Assembly (NCBI RefSeq): GCF_902806685.2
Contig: NC_048550.1
Span: forward strand, 167,383 to 231,382
Source: Maniola hyperantus
Lineage: Eukaryota; Arthropoda; Insecta; Lepidoptera; Nymphalidae
DNA length: 64,000 bases
Direction of reading: 5' to 3'
This document shows, one piece after another, positions 50,567 through 61,554 of this stretch. The stretch's first letter is position 1. Each line of letters starts with the position of its first letter. The notes below the pieces were generated by a model that was not told where the DNA came from, ran no database searches, and worked only from the letters and a program-made list of their open reading frames with translations. The translations under genes and the position numbers were made by a program.

Positions 50567-50979
50567 CGTGAAACGTGGACACTAACAAACGGCCTTGTCC
50601 ACAAATTCAAAGTCGCTCAGCGAGCTATGGAGAGGGCTATGTTAGGAGTTTCCTTGAGGGACAAGATCAGAAATGAGGAGATCCGCAGGAGAACCAAGGT
50701 CACTGACATAGCCCAAACTATTAGCAAGCTGAAGTGGCAGTGGGCAGGTCATGCTTGTCGTAGAGGCGATGGCCGTTGGAGCCGGAAACTCCTTGAGTGG
50801 AGACCGCGTTTAAGCAAGCGTAGTGCGGGACGCCCTCCAGCACGATGGACCGACGATATAAAGAGGCTGGCGGGAAGTGGCTGGGTGAGGAAGGCTGAGG
50901 ACCGGGTGTGGTGGCGCTCTTTAGGGAAGGCCTATGTCCAACAGTGGACGTCCACAGGCTGATGATGATGATGATGATG
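50567..50979 (+). pseudogene. RTE LINE 3' end with intact frame and 11-bp TSD
   Basis: Codes without a stop for about 130 residues of the RTE protein C-terminus: FKVAQRAMERAMLGVSLRD, RNEEIRRRTKVTDIAQ, ISKLKWQWAGHACR, AGRPPARWTDDIKR, AYVQQWTS and a TGA, then a (TGATGA)n tail. Target-site duplications aatgtcttatg flank it (50556-50566 and 50980-50990). 5'-truncated; endonuclease and reverse-transcriptase domains are missing. Confidence 0.88.
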
Positions 50980-51186
50980 AATGTCTTATGGCACGGAATA
51001 TTATTGTGATGGAACCACAAATTCGGTTTTCGGATTTCCCCTTTACTTTTGCTAGTTACGTTTGATAGCAATGTCTCATACATTGCTATCTGCCAAATTT
51101 TATGATTCTGGGTCAACGGGAAGTGCCCTATAGGTTTCTTAACAGACACAACAGACAGACAACGAAGTGATCCCATAAAGGTTCCT

Positions 51187-51405
51187 TTTTTAGGGTTCCG
51201 TACCTCAAAAGAAAAAACAGAATCTTTATAGGATCACTTTGTTGTCTGTCTGTCAAGAAACCTACAGGGTACTTCCCGTTGACAATCTTCATTTTATGGA
51301 TCATAGTTTTTGATTTATCGTGCAAAATTACGACGACGACGAATAATACGACTGTATTAGGTACGGAACCTTCGGTGCGCGAGCCTGACTCGCACTTGGC
51401 CAGTT
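51187..51405 (-). repeat. Rep-A, deleted copy
   Basis: ttagggttccgtacctcaaa then a jump to the other end (ttgatttatcgtgcaaaatt, gcgcgagcctgactcgcact). The middle is lost. Confidence 0.7.
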
Positions 51406-52235
51406 TTTTAGGGTTCCGTAGCCAAATGGCAAAAAACGGAACCCTTATAGATTCGTCATGTCTGTCTGTCTGTCCGTCCGTATGTCACAGCCACTTTCTT
51501 CCGAAACTATAAGTAAGAGCTATACTGTTGAAACTTGGCAAGTAGAAGTATTCCGTGAACCGCATTAAGATATTCATACAAAAATAGAAAAAAAAACAAT
51601 AAATTTTGGGGGTTCCCCATACTTAGAACTGAATCTCAAAAAAATTTTTTTCCTCTAACGCCTACGCGTGGGGTATCTATGGATAGGTCTTCAAAGATAT
51701 TGAGGTTTCTGATATCATTTTTTTCTAAACTGAATAGTTTGCGCGAGAGACACTTCCAAAGTGGTAAAATGTGTGTGGGTCCCCCCCCCCCCCCCATCTG
51801 TAACTTCTAAAATAAGAGAATGATAAAACAAAATCTAAGTATGTAAAACGAAAAGGTGACTGACTGACTGACTGACTGACCGACTGACTGACTGACTGAT
51901 CTATCAACGCACAGCTCAAACTAGTGGACGGATCGGGCTGAAATTTGGCATGAAGATAGCTATTATGACGTAGGCATCCGCTAAGAAAGGATTTTTGAAA
52001 ATTCAACCCCTAAGGGGGTGAAATAGGGGTTTGAAATTTGTGTAGTCCACGCTAACGAAGTCGCGAGCATAAGCTAGTAAAATATATATGCACATTACCA
52101 TGCAAACTTCCACCGAAAATTGGTTTGAACGAGATCTAGTAAGTAGTTTTTGATTTATCGTACAAAATGTCGATAAAATACGATTGTAGTACGGAACCCT
52201 CAGTGCGCGAGCCTGATTCGCATTTGACCAGTTTT
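51406..52235 (+). repeat. Rep-B split by a Helitron-2 insertion
   Basis: ttagggttccgtagccaaat to gattcgcatttgaccagttt. It is interrupted at 51835-52078. An uninterrupted copy is at 60016-60635. A run of C lies at 51781-51795. Confidence 0.8.
51835..52078 (+). mobile_element. Helitron-2 with clean boundaries
   Basis: Begins TCTAAGTATGTAAAACGAAA after an A and ends gcgagcataaGCTAG before a T, in Rep-B sequence that is continuous at 60470-60480. It has the GACT repeat near the 5' end and the ccacgctaacgaagtcgcga hairpin region near the 3' end. TC start, CTAG end and A/T target fit a Helitron. Confidence 0.88.
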
Positions 52236-52625
52236 TTTAATGAATGAAACCCTAAAAACTCCTAGCATAGCATCTCTCCATCGGCCGTTGAGTGACTCTG
52301 AGCTTTCTTCGGAGGACCTTGCTCCGCTAGGTCAAAAAACATGAAGTTGTTACCCTTGTTAGCTACTGTATACATCTAGTTGACGAGGAAGTCGTTTACG
52401 AGTTGAGGTTCCAAGGCCAACCGACTACCGACTGCAGGCGACCTGCGCCGTACGCGCACAGACCTAGGACATCGAACGGACTCCTTGCGACTTGCCTACG
52501 CGACGCTTCATGCGAGAAAAATACTCATTTACGAGTATTATTGTGACTTATCGAGGATTATTTTGAAAACCTTTTCGAGAATTATTATTACTTTTATTTT
52601 ATTTTATTTCTATTTTATAGGAAAA
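52236..52625. other. No recognisable feature
   Basis: Nothing supported. Confidence 0.4.
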
Positions 52626-52845
52626 CTAGCTTATACTCGCGACTTTGTCCGCGTGGACTACACAAATTTCAAACCCCTATTTCACCCCCTTAGGAATTGA
52701 ATTTTCAAAAATCCTTTCTTAGCGGATGCGTACGTCATAATAGCTATTTGCATGCCAAATTTCAGCCCGATCCGTCGAGTAGTTTGAGCTGTACGTTGAT
52801 AGATCAGTCAGTCAGTCAGTCACCTTTTCCTTTTATATATTTAGA
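52626..52845 (-). mobile_element. Helitron-2, full length
   Basis: Plus view: CTAGCTTATACTCGCGACTT to tccttttatatatttaga. The minus strand starts TCTAAATATATAAAAGGAAA and ends in CTAG. Confidence 0.85.
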
Positions 52846-53132
52846 CTTGCAGCTAAGGAAAAAGTAAATAGATAAGAACAAAAGATAAGTGAAGCTCATG
52901 ACAAGTTTTCATAGATAGAATTTACATAGAAAACAAAAAACTCGACTGGGGGATCCCCTCCCATGGTATGGTATGGTATGGTATGGATGGAAGTACCTAA
53001 CTAGGTACTTATACTTATGCTTTTACATTATACCTTACTTACCAACTTTTTGACTTGTTGGCTTTGGCAACCAATATTACCTAGTAAGTATTATTTATGA
53101 TAGCTGTGCTGTGACACTGACATACTGACAGC
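52846..53132. other. Spacer with (GGTAT)n microsatellite
   Basis: A ggtat run at about 52966-52985. Nothing else supported. Confidence 0.5.
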
Positions 53133-53397
53133 CTATCGGTATTAGAGGACGTCCGCCTTCTAATCTAACTTTTCAGAGTTATGTGCGTTTTAATTAATTA
53201 AATATCACTTGCTTTAACGGTAAAGGAAAACATCGTGAGGACACTGAGCCTGAGAGTTCTTCATAATGTTCTCAAAGGTGTGTGAAGTCTACCAATCCGC
53301 ACATAACCAGCGTGGTAGACTATGGCCAAACCCTTCTCACTCTGAAAGGAGACCCGTGCTCAGTAGTGAGCCGGCGATGGGTTGATCATGATGATTA
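53133..53397 (+). mobile_element. SINE-B with B-box region deleted
   Basis: cctatcggtattagaggacg then a direct jump from gccttctaatc to taacttttcagagttatg; the B box is gone. Ends ggttgatcatgatgatt. Confidence 0.75.
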
Positions 53398-53985
53398 TTT
53401 ATGCGGCAGACAATGACATAATATTACTTAGAACCGACTAGGAAGAAGTCCCTACCTACTGCCTTACTAATTGGTAGAACTTAGATTTTATCTCCTTTTT
53501 TCTGAAGTAGTAAAATAAAAGATCAACTGGACCAGATAGAGGAACGAACTATTTTGATGGACCTTTCACAGACTAATGGAATAATCTACACAAGTAATGG
53601 ACGGATCACGGAGAAGCCGATTTCTATCATTTGTCTAGGTACATCTAATTAAAAGAAAAGTCCTGACTCACTGACTTAACTCTTTATTGCCCAGCGCAAA
53701 CTCTTGGGCTAGCTGAAGTTTTGCACAAGACTTCCCGTCTAAAACAATCGCAAAACTATATTTACGATTTGTGAACTGTAAATACAAGAAATTGACGAAC
53801 GGCATCGCGAGACAACTACTGGGGCACGGCTCCTATATGCTTGCTTTGCAGTGCACGACATAATTATAATATTATGTAAGTACATCTTCTTCATTTATAG
53901 TTTCTTGCCTTCTAGGAGCGGCGTTCAATACGTTGTGCCTCACTGCTGTCGCCCGTGCGGTTGAAACACAGTCAATCAAACTATC
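53398..53985. other. No recognisable feature
   Basis: Nothing supported. Confidence 0.4.
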
Positions 53986-54165
53986 CAGTAGGGCGATTGT
54001 CTAAAACCTGCATCAATCATTATTACAATCTCAATTGTTCTGATTGGCTGAATTTGTACGATTCTTGTTGCAACAATGCATTGTGGCCAATAGTGAGCGA
54101 GCATTAACCAATCAGAGATGATTGTGATCGTGACATTGTAGCTGTCAAACAACCGCGGTAGGGCC
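53986..54165 (+). mobile_element. MITE-2 (plus orientation)
   Basis: cagtagggcgattgtctaaa to caaacaaccgcggtagggcc. Reverse complement of 24045-24226. Confidence 0.8.
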
Positions 54166-54181
54166 ACTGCTTCTGCTGCGC

Positions 54182-54586
54182 TATGACAGCTACAATGTTA
54201 CGATCGCAATCACCTCTGATTGGTTAACGCTCGCTCACTATTGGCTACAATGCATTGTTTATTTTATTTTATTTTATTAGATATGCCAACGATAAATTGT
54301 AACAACATTCACAAATATTAAAAACATGTCACAAACAATTCCAGTCCTACTACAATCATCAATTATTGGCATATACAGCATTACGTAAGTCTCCGGTTCT
54401 GTTAACAATAAGATACAAACTTTTGCAAACTTCTAACATTAACAACTAATTAATACAATATAATTAGTAGTTAGTAGTATGTAGTTACAATATAATTGTT
54501 GCAACAAGAATCGCACAAATTCAGCCAATCAGAACAATTGAGATTGTAGTAATGATTGATGCAGGTTTTAGACAATCGCCCTACTG
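54182..54586 (-). mobile_element. MITE-2 with a LINE tail inserted
   Basis: Starts inside the element (gacagctacaatgttacgat), stops at aatgcattgtt, and resumes at attgttgcaacaagaatcgc to finish gacaatcgccctactg. 54258-54490 between them is a minus-strand LINE 3' end with a (TTTTA)n start; attgtt flanks it on both sides. The first about 19 bases of the MITE are missing. Confidence 0.75.
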
Positions 54587-55160
54587 GCCTCACTTTCCCG
54601 CGTGCCATCCATGTTCCATTTAGTCTCTGAGGCATGTTATGCGTCTGTATGGCGGCGGAGGTAGATACTTGTCATTAATTTAGTCGCGGTAGGTCATGCA
54701 ACTGGTAGGTACAATAATATGATATCGTACGTGAAACTACTTCATAAATCATATAGGTATTACGACGCGACGACGACGCGGCGACGCGGCGCGGTGACGT
54801 CACTAGGTAGGTATATCAGGTAGGAAGCGTGAAATAAGTTTTAAGATTATAAATACTATCCGTCCCGGCTTTACTCACGTGTGTAGTCGACGTTAGCCCG
54901 ACTAGTTTCGAACCCATAAGGGGTCCTATTTAAAATGGAAATGGGGGGGATAGTATTTATAATGGAAATCACTCACGGTAGTTTAAACACTAAGTTTTAA
55001 GATTTTTAAAAATGTACACTAGAATAGATTAGAATATATTTTTATTCAAGTAAACTTTTACAAGTGCTTTTGAATCGTCAACTAGTTTAATTTACCACTG
55101 GTTCAATACACTGGGTAGGTAGGTACCTGGGCAAAGAAATCATGATCATAGTAAAAAAAA
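54587..55160. other. Mostly unrecognised; LINE tail fragment
   Basis: 55020-55090 resembles a minus-strand LINE tail (tttttattcaagtaaacttt, acaagtgcttttgaatcgtc). A gacgcg-rich stretch lies at 54770-54800. Confidence 0.4.
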
Positions 55161-55585
55161 ACTGGCCAAGTGCGAGTCAGGCTCGCGCAATGAGGGTTCC
55201 GTACTGCAGTCTTATTTTTTCGACATTTTGCAGGATAATTCAAAAACATAAAAATGTATAAAAATCTGTTTTAGAATGCACAGGTGAAGACCTTTTATAT
55301 GATACGCCACTTGAAATAGTTATCTTACTTAGAAAATTGAAAATACTAATTATTAGTTCATGACCACAATTAAATTCTTTTTGTGTGATGTAACCACAAA
55401 TTCACGGTTTTCAGATTTTTCCCCAAATGTCAGCTATTAGATCTACCTACCTGCCAAATTTCATGATTCTAGGTCAACGGGAAGTACCCTGTAGGTTTCT
55501 TGGCAGACCGACAGACAGACAGACAGGCAACAAAGTGATCCTATAAGGGTTCCGTTTTTCCTTTTGAGGTACGGAACCCTAAAAA
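55161..55585 (+). repeat. Rep-A, full copy
   Basis: actggccaagtgcgagtcag to gaggtacggaaccctaaaaa, with cttttatatgatacgccact and atgtaaccacaaattcacgg inside. Confidence 0.85.
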
Positions 55586-56297
55586 GAACCTGTTTCATGG
55601 CAATATAAAAAAAAAGTAATAAAATGCCGTGTTAAGCTATACAAAGTCTCCGATAACTATGTCGGACGGAGGATTGCCAGCGAAACATACATTTAAGACA
55701 AACCCGGTGCGGGTGTGTGGGGCTGCCCCCACCTCATACCCCAATTGCCATATACCAAGGGATATGTCCGTCTCCAGGAGGCAAGTTGACTTCTGGGTTC
55801 ACTGTTTACAGCGGTTGAGCAGTGAGACGGCAACAGACAGATACTAGTTGACTTTATTCTGGTGGCTCTCGCGGCAGTGTGCGAGCAGTTTAAGGATAAT
55901 TAGTTTTGCGCATTTTGTCGATGCTTTCCGAATCTTCAAATTAGTCGAAGTAAAATTAATGATTGGTTATGGTTAGTAATTAGTATGGACAAAAAATATT
56001 TCTATAAGTTTTTCGAACTGTTAAAAGTGCGTGACGTAGGTATTTTAAAACCCTAGTTTTCGCCCGCAGCTCCGCACGCTGGGAATTCGGCACTTAATTA
56101 GCAATTACAAATCCGTCCCAGTTTAGGTTTTTAAAAATATTCCTGGAATAAAAAGTAGTCTATGGCACTCTCCAGAGTCCAGCGCGAGCGCTGATTCGCT
56201 AACTCAGTGTGTAACACTGAACGATAGCCATCGACCTCATTTGACATTAGTTGGAAATATGAAATCATTTTTCGTAGAAAACCTGCAATGAATCAGT
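55586..56297. other. No recognised gene
   Basis: 55629-55847 holds a 72-codon frame in GC-richer sequence (gtgtgtggggctgcccccac). I recognise no domain and see no splice context. It may be a repeat fragment. Confidence 0.35.
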
Positions 56298-56570
56298 ATA
56301 ATAAAATAAATAAATAAATAAAATAAAATAAAAATAAAAATAAAATAAAATAAAAAAGCCTTTATTGTCTAATACGTTAATTCCAATTATATCCCCTATT
56401 ACAATAATTTATTTATTTTTACATCATTTTTGATCATAAATTCATCGTATTCGAAACAATATCAATTCATAAAAATATATCAGTTCATTCATCGTCATAA
56501 TAAAATTAGTTTCTAATGTCAAAATTTATGTTTATATGTTATATTTAAGTCCCTTATAGTAATATATAAT
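56298..56570 (-). mobile_element. LINE 3' tail, A/T-rich
   Basis: (AAAAT)n-type run at 56298-56355, followed by aaaaagcctttattgtctaa, the complement of an aataaaggcttttt LINE end. The coding part is not present. Confidence 0.45.
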
Positions 56571-56582
56571 GAATCAGTATAA

Positions 56583-56802
56583 CCTACCCTTATTATAAAT
56601 GCGAAAGTGTGTTTGTTTGTTGGTTTGGTGTCTTGTTGGTTTGTCCTGCAATCACGTCGCAACGGTGCAACGGATTGACGTGATTTTTTTGTATGGGTAT
56701 AGATAAAGACCTGGAGAGTGACATAGGCTACTTTTTATCCTGGAAAATCAAAGAGTTCCCACGGGATTTTCAAAAACCTAATTCCACGCGGTTGAAGTCG
56801 CG
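56583..56802 (+). mobile_element. Helitron-1 variant
   Basis: ttattataaatgcgaaagtg, gttggtttgtcctgcaatca, gacataggctactttttatc, and the 3' hairpin cacgcggttgaagtcgcggg. The terminal CTAG is decayed. Confidence 0.7.
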
Positions 56803-56984
56803 GGCTCAAATGAACTCAGTGGCTATCATTCAATGTTAGACACTGAGTTAACGAATCGGTAGGCTGGTCTTTAATTATTATACCCATGTAAAAATCACAT
56901 AGAGGAACTCCAAGCATAGCGACCACCATGCCTGGCTGAGGCCCATAGATAGTTAGCGACCATGTCATGTCTGGGATCCAGACA

Positions 56985-57605
56985 CGCGTTGTTCGCGATC
57001 GAATCAGAAATGAGGAGATTCCTTGGAGAGCCAGAGTGACCGACATAGCTGTTCAGCGGGTTGCGAAGTGGCAATGGCCAGAAGGGCACAATATAGTTGG
57101 GGCCCAAGGTGCTAGAATGGCGACCTCGCACCGGGAAGTGCAGCGTTGGAAGAGAATCATCATCATCATGATCAACCCGTCTCCTCTCAAAGTGAGAAGG
57201 GTTTGGCCATAGTCTACCACGCTGGCCATAGACCTCAACACCTTTGAGAACATTATGGAGAACTCCCAGGCATGCAGGTTTCCTCACGATGTTTTCCTTC
57301 ACAGTTATAGCAAGTGATATTTAATTACCTAAAACGCACATAACTCCGAATAGTTAGAGGTGCGTGCCCGGGATCGAACCCCCGACCTCCGATTAGAAGG
57401 CGGCCGTCCTAACCACTAGGCTATGACAGCACGGAAGAGAATATACCTACCTAATAGGTGCTAGGGGGCAGACGACATCAAACGAGTCGCAGGGAGCCGC
57501 TGGAGTCAGGAGTCAGGAGTCGCAAGACCGCGCCGTGGCGTGTAGAATTCCCCACAAGACGTGCTCATTGCAGTGGAGATCTATCGGTTTATAATAATGA
57601 TGATG
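56985..57605 (+). mobile_element. RTE LINE remnant split by SINE-B
   Basis: tcagaaatgaggagattcct reads as RNEEIPWRARVTDIA; gcgaagtggcaatggccaga as AKWQWPE. After the SINE it continues with gacgacatcaaacgagtcgc and ends gatgatgatga. Frames are broken. Confidence 0.7.
57158..57432 (-). mobile_element. SINE-B with 10-bp target-site duplication
   Basis: Flanked by ggaagagaat (57148-57157 and 57433-57442). Tail catcatcatcatgatcaacc, B-box complement gggatcgaacccccgacctc, head complement ctaaccactaggctatgaca. Nearly full length with an intact B box. Confidence 0.9.
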
Positions 57606-57644
57606 ATGAAAAATCAATCACGACGTGATTACTGAACCATAGGG

Positions 57645-57795
57645 TTGTTCAAGGGGCGGACCAACAAATTCCTAAAAGGCCGGCAACGCATCGGCGGTTC
57701 CTCTGGTGCTGCAAATGTTCATGGGCGGCGGTAATCACTTAACATCAGGTGACCCGCCTGCTCGTTTGCTCGCTATCTCTATTTAAAAAATAATC
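57645..57795 (+). mobile_element. LINE 3' end fragment (copy 2)
   Basis: Matches 39236-39378 and extends it: ggcggtaatcacttaacatc, aggtgacccgcctgctcgtt, ending in atttaaaaaa. Confidence 0.7.
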
Positions 57796-57829
57796 TGAGT
57801 AGGTTCAGTTCGAAGGAACTTGGGGGTAA

Positions 57830-58115
57830 TAATGTCTTAGTCTTGGGCGCGCCTTAACCCCGCGTTTCACTCAGGATTTTACATGCGCCACCCTCGCTAC
57901 GCTCGGGGGTGACTCTGAAATCCCTCGTTACGCTTGGGATTTATCCCGGCGCGATGGTCGATGAACTTTGTCAGCCCTAGCACAGACTACGGTCTATTTG
58001 GGCTGCAAACTGCCAACACCAGTCTCGGCTTTTTGTCTAGTGCTTTGGTCTGGAAGTGTGGTGTGAATTATTCGCTTTTTTTTGTCTAAATAAAAAAAAA
58101 AATAAAAAAAAATTA
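57830..58115 (+). mobile_element. A-tailed sequence, possible retroposed transcript
   Basis: GC-richer block (cttgggcgcgccttaacccc, ggcgcgatggtcgatgaact, ccaacaccagtctcggcttt) ending in aaataaaaaaaaaaataaaaaaaaa. This build fits a LINE 3' UTR or a retrocopy; the source is not recognised. Confidence 0.4.
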
Positions 58116-58591
58116 TTACATTACCCCCGTATTGAATACTATTAGATATTCTTGTAGGATTAGCGATACATAGGTATTTTTGCGGCTAATTCCGTTGTAC
58201 ACAATCACTAAACTTAAATGACACGTCTAAATCTATTGCTATCCCTTTCATAATATTGCTTGCGGAAAAGGATGGCACTAGATTAAGACCTGTTAATTTA
58301 GTTTATAGATTAGAGATTGCGTACAATAGAATCGGCCCCACTGTTTGATTTAGACAAAGAATGCACTAACTTCACACGTGTTATCTTTGTCCTACAGTTA
58401 TTAATATCCAATTACCTCAATATTCAAATAAAAAACTTAGTGTTATTCAGACAATTTCGACACCCCGGCCCCGCCTGCACAGTACAATAGCTACCTGAAT
58501 CGAGAATGTTCAGAGGAAAACTTGGGCGTCTTGTTGAACCTACTCACGAAGATTCAGCCTGATAGGTATTAATTACCAAAAAAAATAAAAA
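58116..58591. other. No recognisable feature
   Basis: Nothing supported. Confidence 0.4.
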
Positions 58592-59005
58592 AAAACCGGC
58601 CAAGTGCGAGTCAGGCTTGCGCAATGAGGGTTCCGTACTGCAGTCTTATTTTTTCGACATTTTACACGATAATTCAAAAACTATGATGCATAAAAATAGA
58701 TAAAAATCTGTTTTAGAATGTACAGGTGAAGACCTTTCATATGATACCCCACTTGATATAGTTATCTTACTGCGAAAATTTAAAATACCTACTAATTATT
58801 AGTTTATTACCACAATTTAATTTTTTTTGTGTGATATAACCACAAACTCATGGTTTCCAGATTTTTCCCCTAATACTAGTTATAAGACCCATCTACCTAC
58901 CAAATTTCATGATTCTAGGTCAACGGGAAGTACCCTGTAGGTTTCTTGACAGACCGACAGACAGACAGACAGTTTTTCCTTTTGAGGTACGGAACCCTAA
59001 AAACC
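58592..59005 (+). repeat. Rep-A, full copy
   Basis: aaccggccaagtgcgagtca to ttttgaggtacggaacccta. The caacaaagtgatcctataag segment before the final hairpin is deleted. Confidence 0.85.
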
Positions 59006-59094
59006 GATTTCAATAACCACAAACACTAAAAAGTAAAATATAATTTAATTTATTACCCAATATATTATGTATACAAGACTTATTGTAGTTCTAT

Positions 59095-59435
59095 AGTAAT
59101 ATAATTTTTTTGAAGTCAGTTTTTATTTTTTTTGAAAAAAAATTATTTCATAGTTTTTAGTGGCGCCATTGTACTAAAATATGATATGCCTGGTTAAACA
59201 CCTACTGTTTAGGTAGGCACTGATCGCGAGCAATTTACTCTTATCCACTGAGGAGTTCTGTTCTCCATCTCCGAAGATATTCCTCAGATCTTTACCAAAT
59301 TAAAATGGGACCACCTCTGAACTGTGTCCTACAAAATAAAAAGAATCATCAAAATCAGTTCTTCAAAAATAAAATAAAAAAAACAGTTGAATTGAGAACC
59401 TCCTCCTTTTTTGAAGTCGGTTAAAAAAAACAGGT
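59095..59435 (-). repeat. Rep-F, longest copy
   Basis: Minus-strand start ttaaccgacttcaaaaaagg, then aggttctcaattcaactg, with gatcgcgagcaatttactct region at the far end. Other pieces are at 12560, 25090, 42791 and 46180. Confidence 0.6.
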
Positions 59436-59604
59436 GATGACTGCTGGACTATTAATAAAGTTTTTTTGCCAAATAAAAGTTTATGACCTGTAGCTTCGCG
59501 GAATTACTAGAACGTATTGCTATAAATAACAGTCTGACGCAAATTACAAAACCTTTCCGAATTTATCTTCTAGAATAATTAAAAATACCTTGGTACTTGG
59601 TAGT

Positions 59605-59815
59605 TAGGTATTTTGTCTGGTGGGAGGCTTCGGCCGTGGCTACTTGCCACCCTACCGGCCAAGCCGTACCGCCAAGAACCAATGTAGAAACGTACTAGGG
59701 CTATGAGTTTATGAAACCTGCCATACCTACCCCTTCCCAATGAGCCCGTGTTCATCTTAGTCTGCATCATCACTGAACAAGATGAGATCGCAGTCAAGAG
59801 TGTAATCGATACAAA
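59605..59815 (+). mobile_element. SINE-A, head lost
   Basis: gtctggtgggaggcttcggc, caccctaccggccaagccgt, then cttagtctgcatcatcactg and gatcgcagtcaagagtg. Confidence 0.7.
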
Positions 59816-60015
59816 AATCGGTTTACTAGATACAGCTCGCTGACAGACGGACGGACGGACGGACGGAGGAGGCTTAGTAATATAGGGTCCCATTGGCACC
59901 GTACGGGTGGGAAGCCGTAATAACCCCACTCAAGTTTTGCGTAACATCTGAAGTTTCTGTCCTGCGGTGGAATATGATTTTCTGAGGTCCGAGGCACCCT
60001 GATCGAAACCGCCCC
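59816..60015. other. Spacer with (GGAC)n microsatellite
   Basis: A gacggacggacggac run at about 59845-59868. Nothing else supported. Confidence 0.5.
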
Positions 60016-60635
60016 TTTTTAGGGTTCCGTAGCCAAATGGCAAAAAATGGAACCCTTATAGATTCGTCATGTCTGTCTGTGTGTCTGTCTGTCTGGCCGT
60101 CCGTATGTCCCAGCCACTTTTTTCCGAAACTATAAGTGCTATACTGTTGAAACTTGGTAAGTATATGATTGTATTCTGTGAACCGCATTAAGATTTTCAT
60201 ACAAAAATAGAAAAAAAAAACAATAAATTTTGGGGGTTCCCCATACTTAGAACTGAAACTCAAAAAAAAAAATTTTCATCAAACCCATACGTGTGGGGTA
60301 TCTATATGGATAGGTCTTCAAAAATGAGATTGAGGTTTCTAATATCATTTTTTTCTAAACTGAATAGTTTGCGCGAAGTGACATACAAGAACATACATTT
60401 TACCACTTCCAAAGTGGTAAAATGTATGTCCTCCCCCCTGTAACTTCTAAAATAAGAGAGTGATAAAACTTAAAAATAATATATAATGTACATTACCATG
60501 CAAACTTCCACCGAAAATTGGTTTGAACGAGATCTAGTAAGTAGTTTTTGATTTATCGTGCAAAATGTCGATAAAATACGATTGTAGTACGGAACCCTCA
60601 GTGCGCAAGTCTGATTCGCACTTGGCCGGTTTTTT
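60016..60635 (+). repeat. Rep-B, full copy
   Basis: From ttagggttccgtagccaaat to gtctgattcgcacttggccg. Shares its outer ends with Rep-A (agggttccgta and cgcacttggccgg) but not its middle, so A and B look like deletion or capture variants with common termini. Confidence 0.8.
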
Positions 60636-60644
60636 ATACAAGGA

Positions 60645-60800
60645 ACCAAAATCATGCAGCATGCGATATGCATTGCACCGCCCGCCCTCCCACTGCTAAA
60701 CATTGCTAAACCGTAGTTCGCTACTGGCATGGCATGGCATAACAGCTCGAACCTCATCTCTCGCAGCACTGCAGTCCCGTCGTGACCACGACCCGTGCAA
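60645..60800 (-). repeat. Rep-D fragment
   Basis: catgcagcatgcgatatgca and cgccctcccactgctaaaca. Confidence 0.55.
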
Positions 60801-61395
60801 TAGGGTTGAAATATCGACAAATAAAAACATCAAATTAATCGTGGTATGCACCCGTTATCTATTTTAGGTACTACAGAAAATATGGCGGGTAGCGTTTTCG
60901 CGGAAACGCAAAATTTAAATGCATTTTTATTGCACTTATCGATTGAATAAAATTTTTGTAAATTTTTGATTGTTTTAGAGTCTAGGATCAAATTAAGACA
61001 CTTTTCGAAAAAGGCTAGAATACCCCATCGTCGTCGGTAAGAAAAATTTGTAAGGTAGATATTTTGTACGTAGGTAGGTATTTGTAGGTAGGTAGGCGTA
61101 GGCAAATAACTACTCTCTCAACAGTTTACGAGCTAACAGCAAAAAATACCTAAGTCACATTAACCGAATAATTAGTTATGTTAGTTTCGAAAATGTATAA
61201 TTTAATCATTTTAAACCCGTGTTTAATAATTGTTATGGGCTGTCGTAAAATCATTATAGCATGTAATTTGTGCTATGACGCGCATATAGGTCTCAAGTCA
61301 AATCATAATGTACGGTACCTATTTGTACTGACTGACTACACCGACACAGGTTGGGTCAGTTACCGTCAGTCAGTACGCGGTCAAAAGTGATGAAG
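60801..61395. other. No gene; small repeats
   Basis: A (GTAG)-type run at 61068-61098 and a perfect 12-bp inverted repeat GTACTGACTGAC (61325-61336) with its complement at 61365-61376. Nothing else supported. Confidence 0.5.
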
Positions 61396-61554
61396 CAGAT
61401 CTTTAGAGCACTGTCTCGGTCGTTGAGACCGACAAAACGTCATACGAACTCACAGAGACAACGCTCTATAAACCTGAAATTTCATTCTAAAGGCTGATCG
61501 ATGTTCATCACTTTCGGCGGCGTACTGTACATGCTTCCGTACCTACAGCGAAAA

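Larger units (their letters stand above)
50110..51186 (-). repeat. Rep-A containing SINE-B and RTE insertions
   Basis: Rep-A pieces lie at 50110-50158, 50451-50566 and 50980-51186 (acttcccgttgacctacaat, then gatggaaccacaaattcggt, caacgggaagtgccctatag). SINE-B (50159-50450) and an RTE 3' end (50567-50979) split it. Confidence 0.75.

Noticed and set aside
50564..50962. Host gene coding for a 132-residue protein
   Set aside because: Sequence is the C-terminal tail of an RTE LINE, flanked by target-site duplications and ending in a TGATGA tail.
55629..55847. 72-codon frame in GC-richer DNA
   Set aside because: No family recognised, no splice context; could be part of an unlisted repeat.
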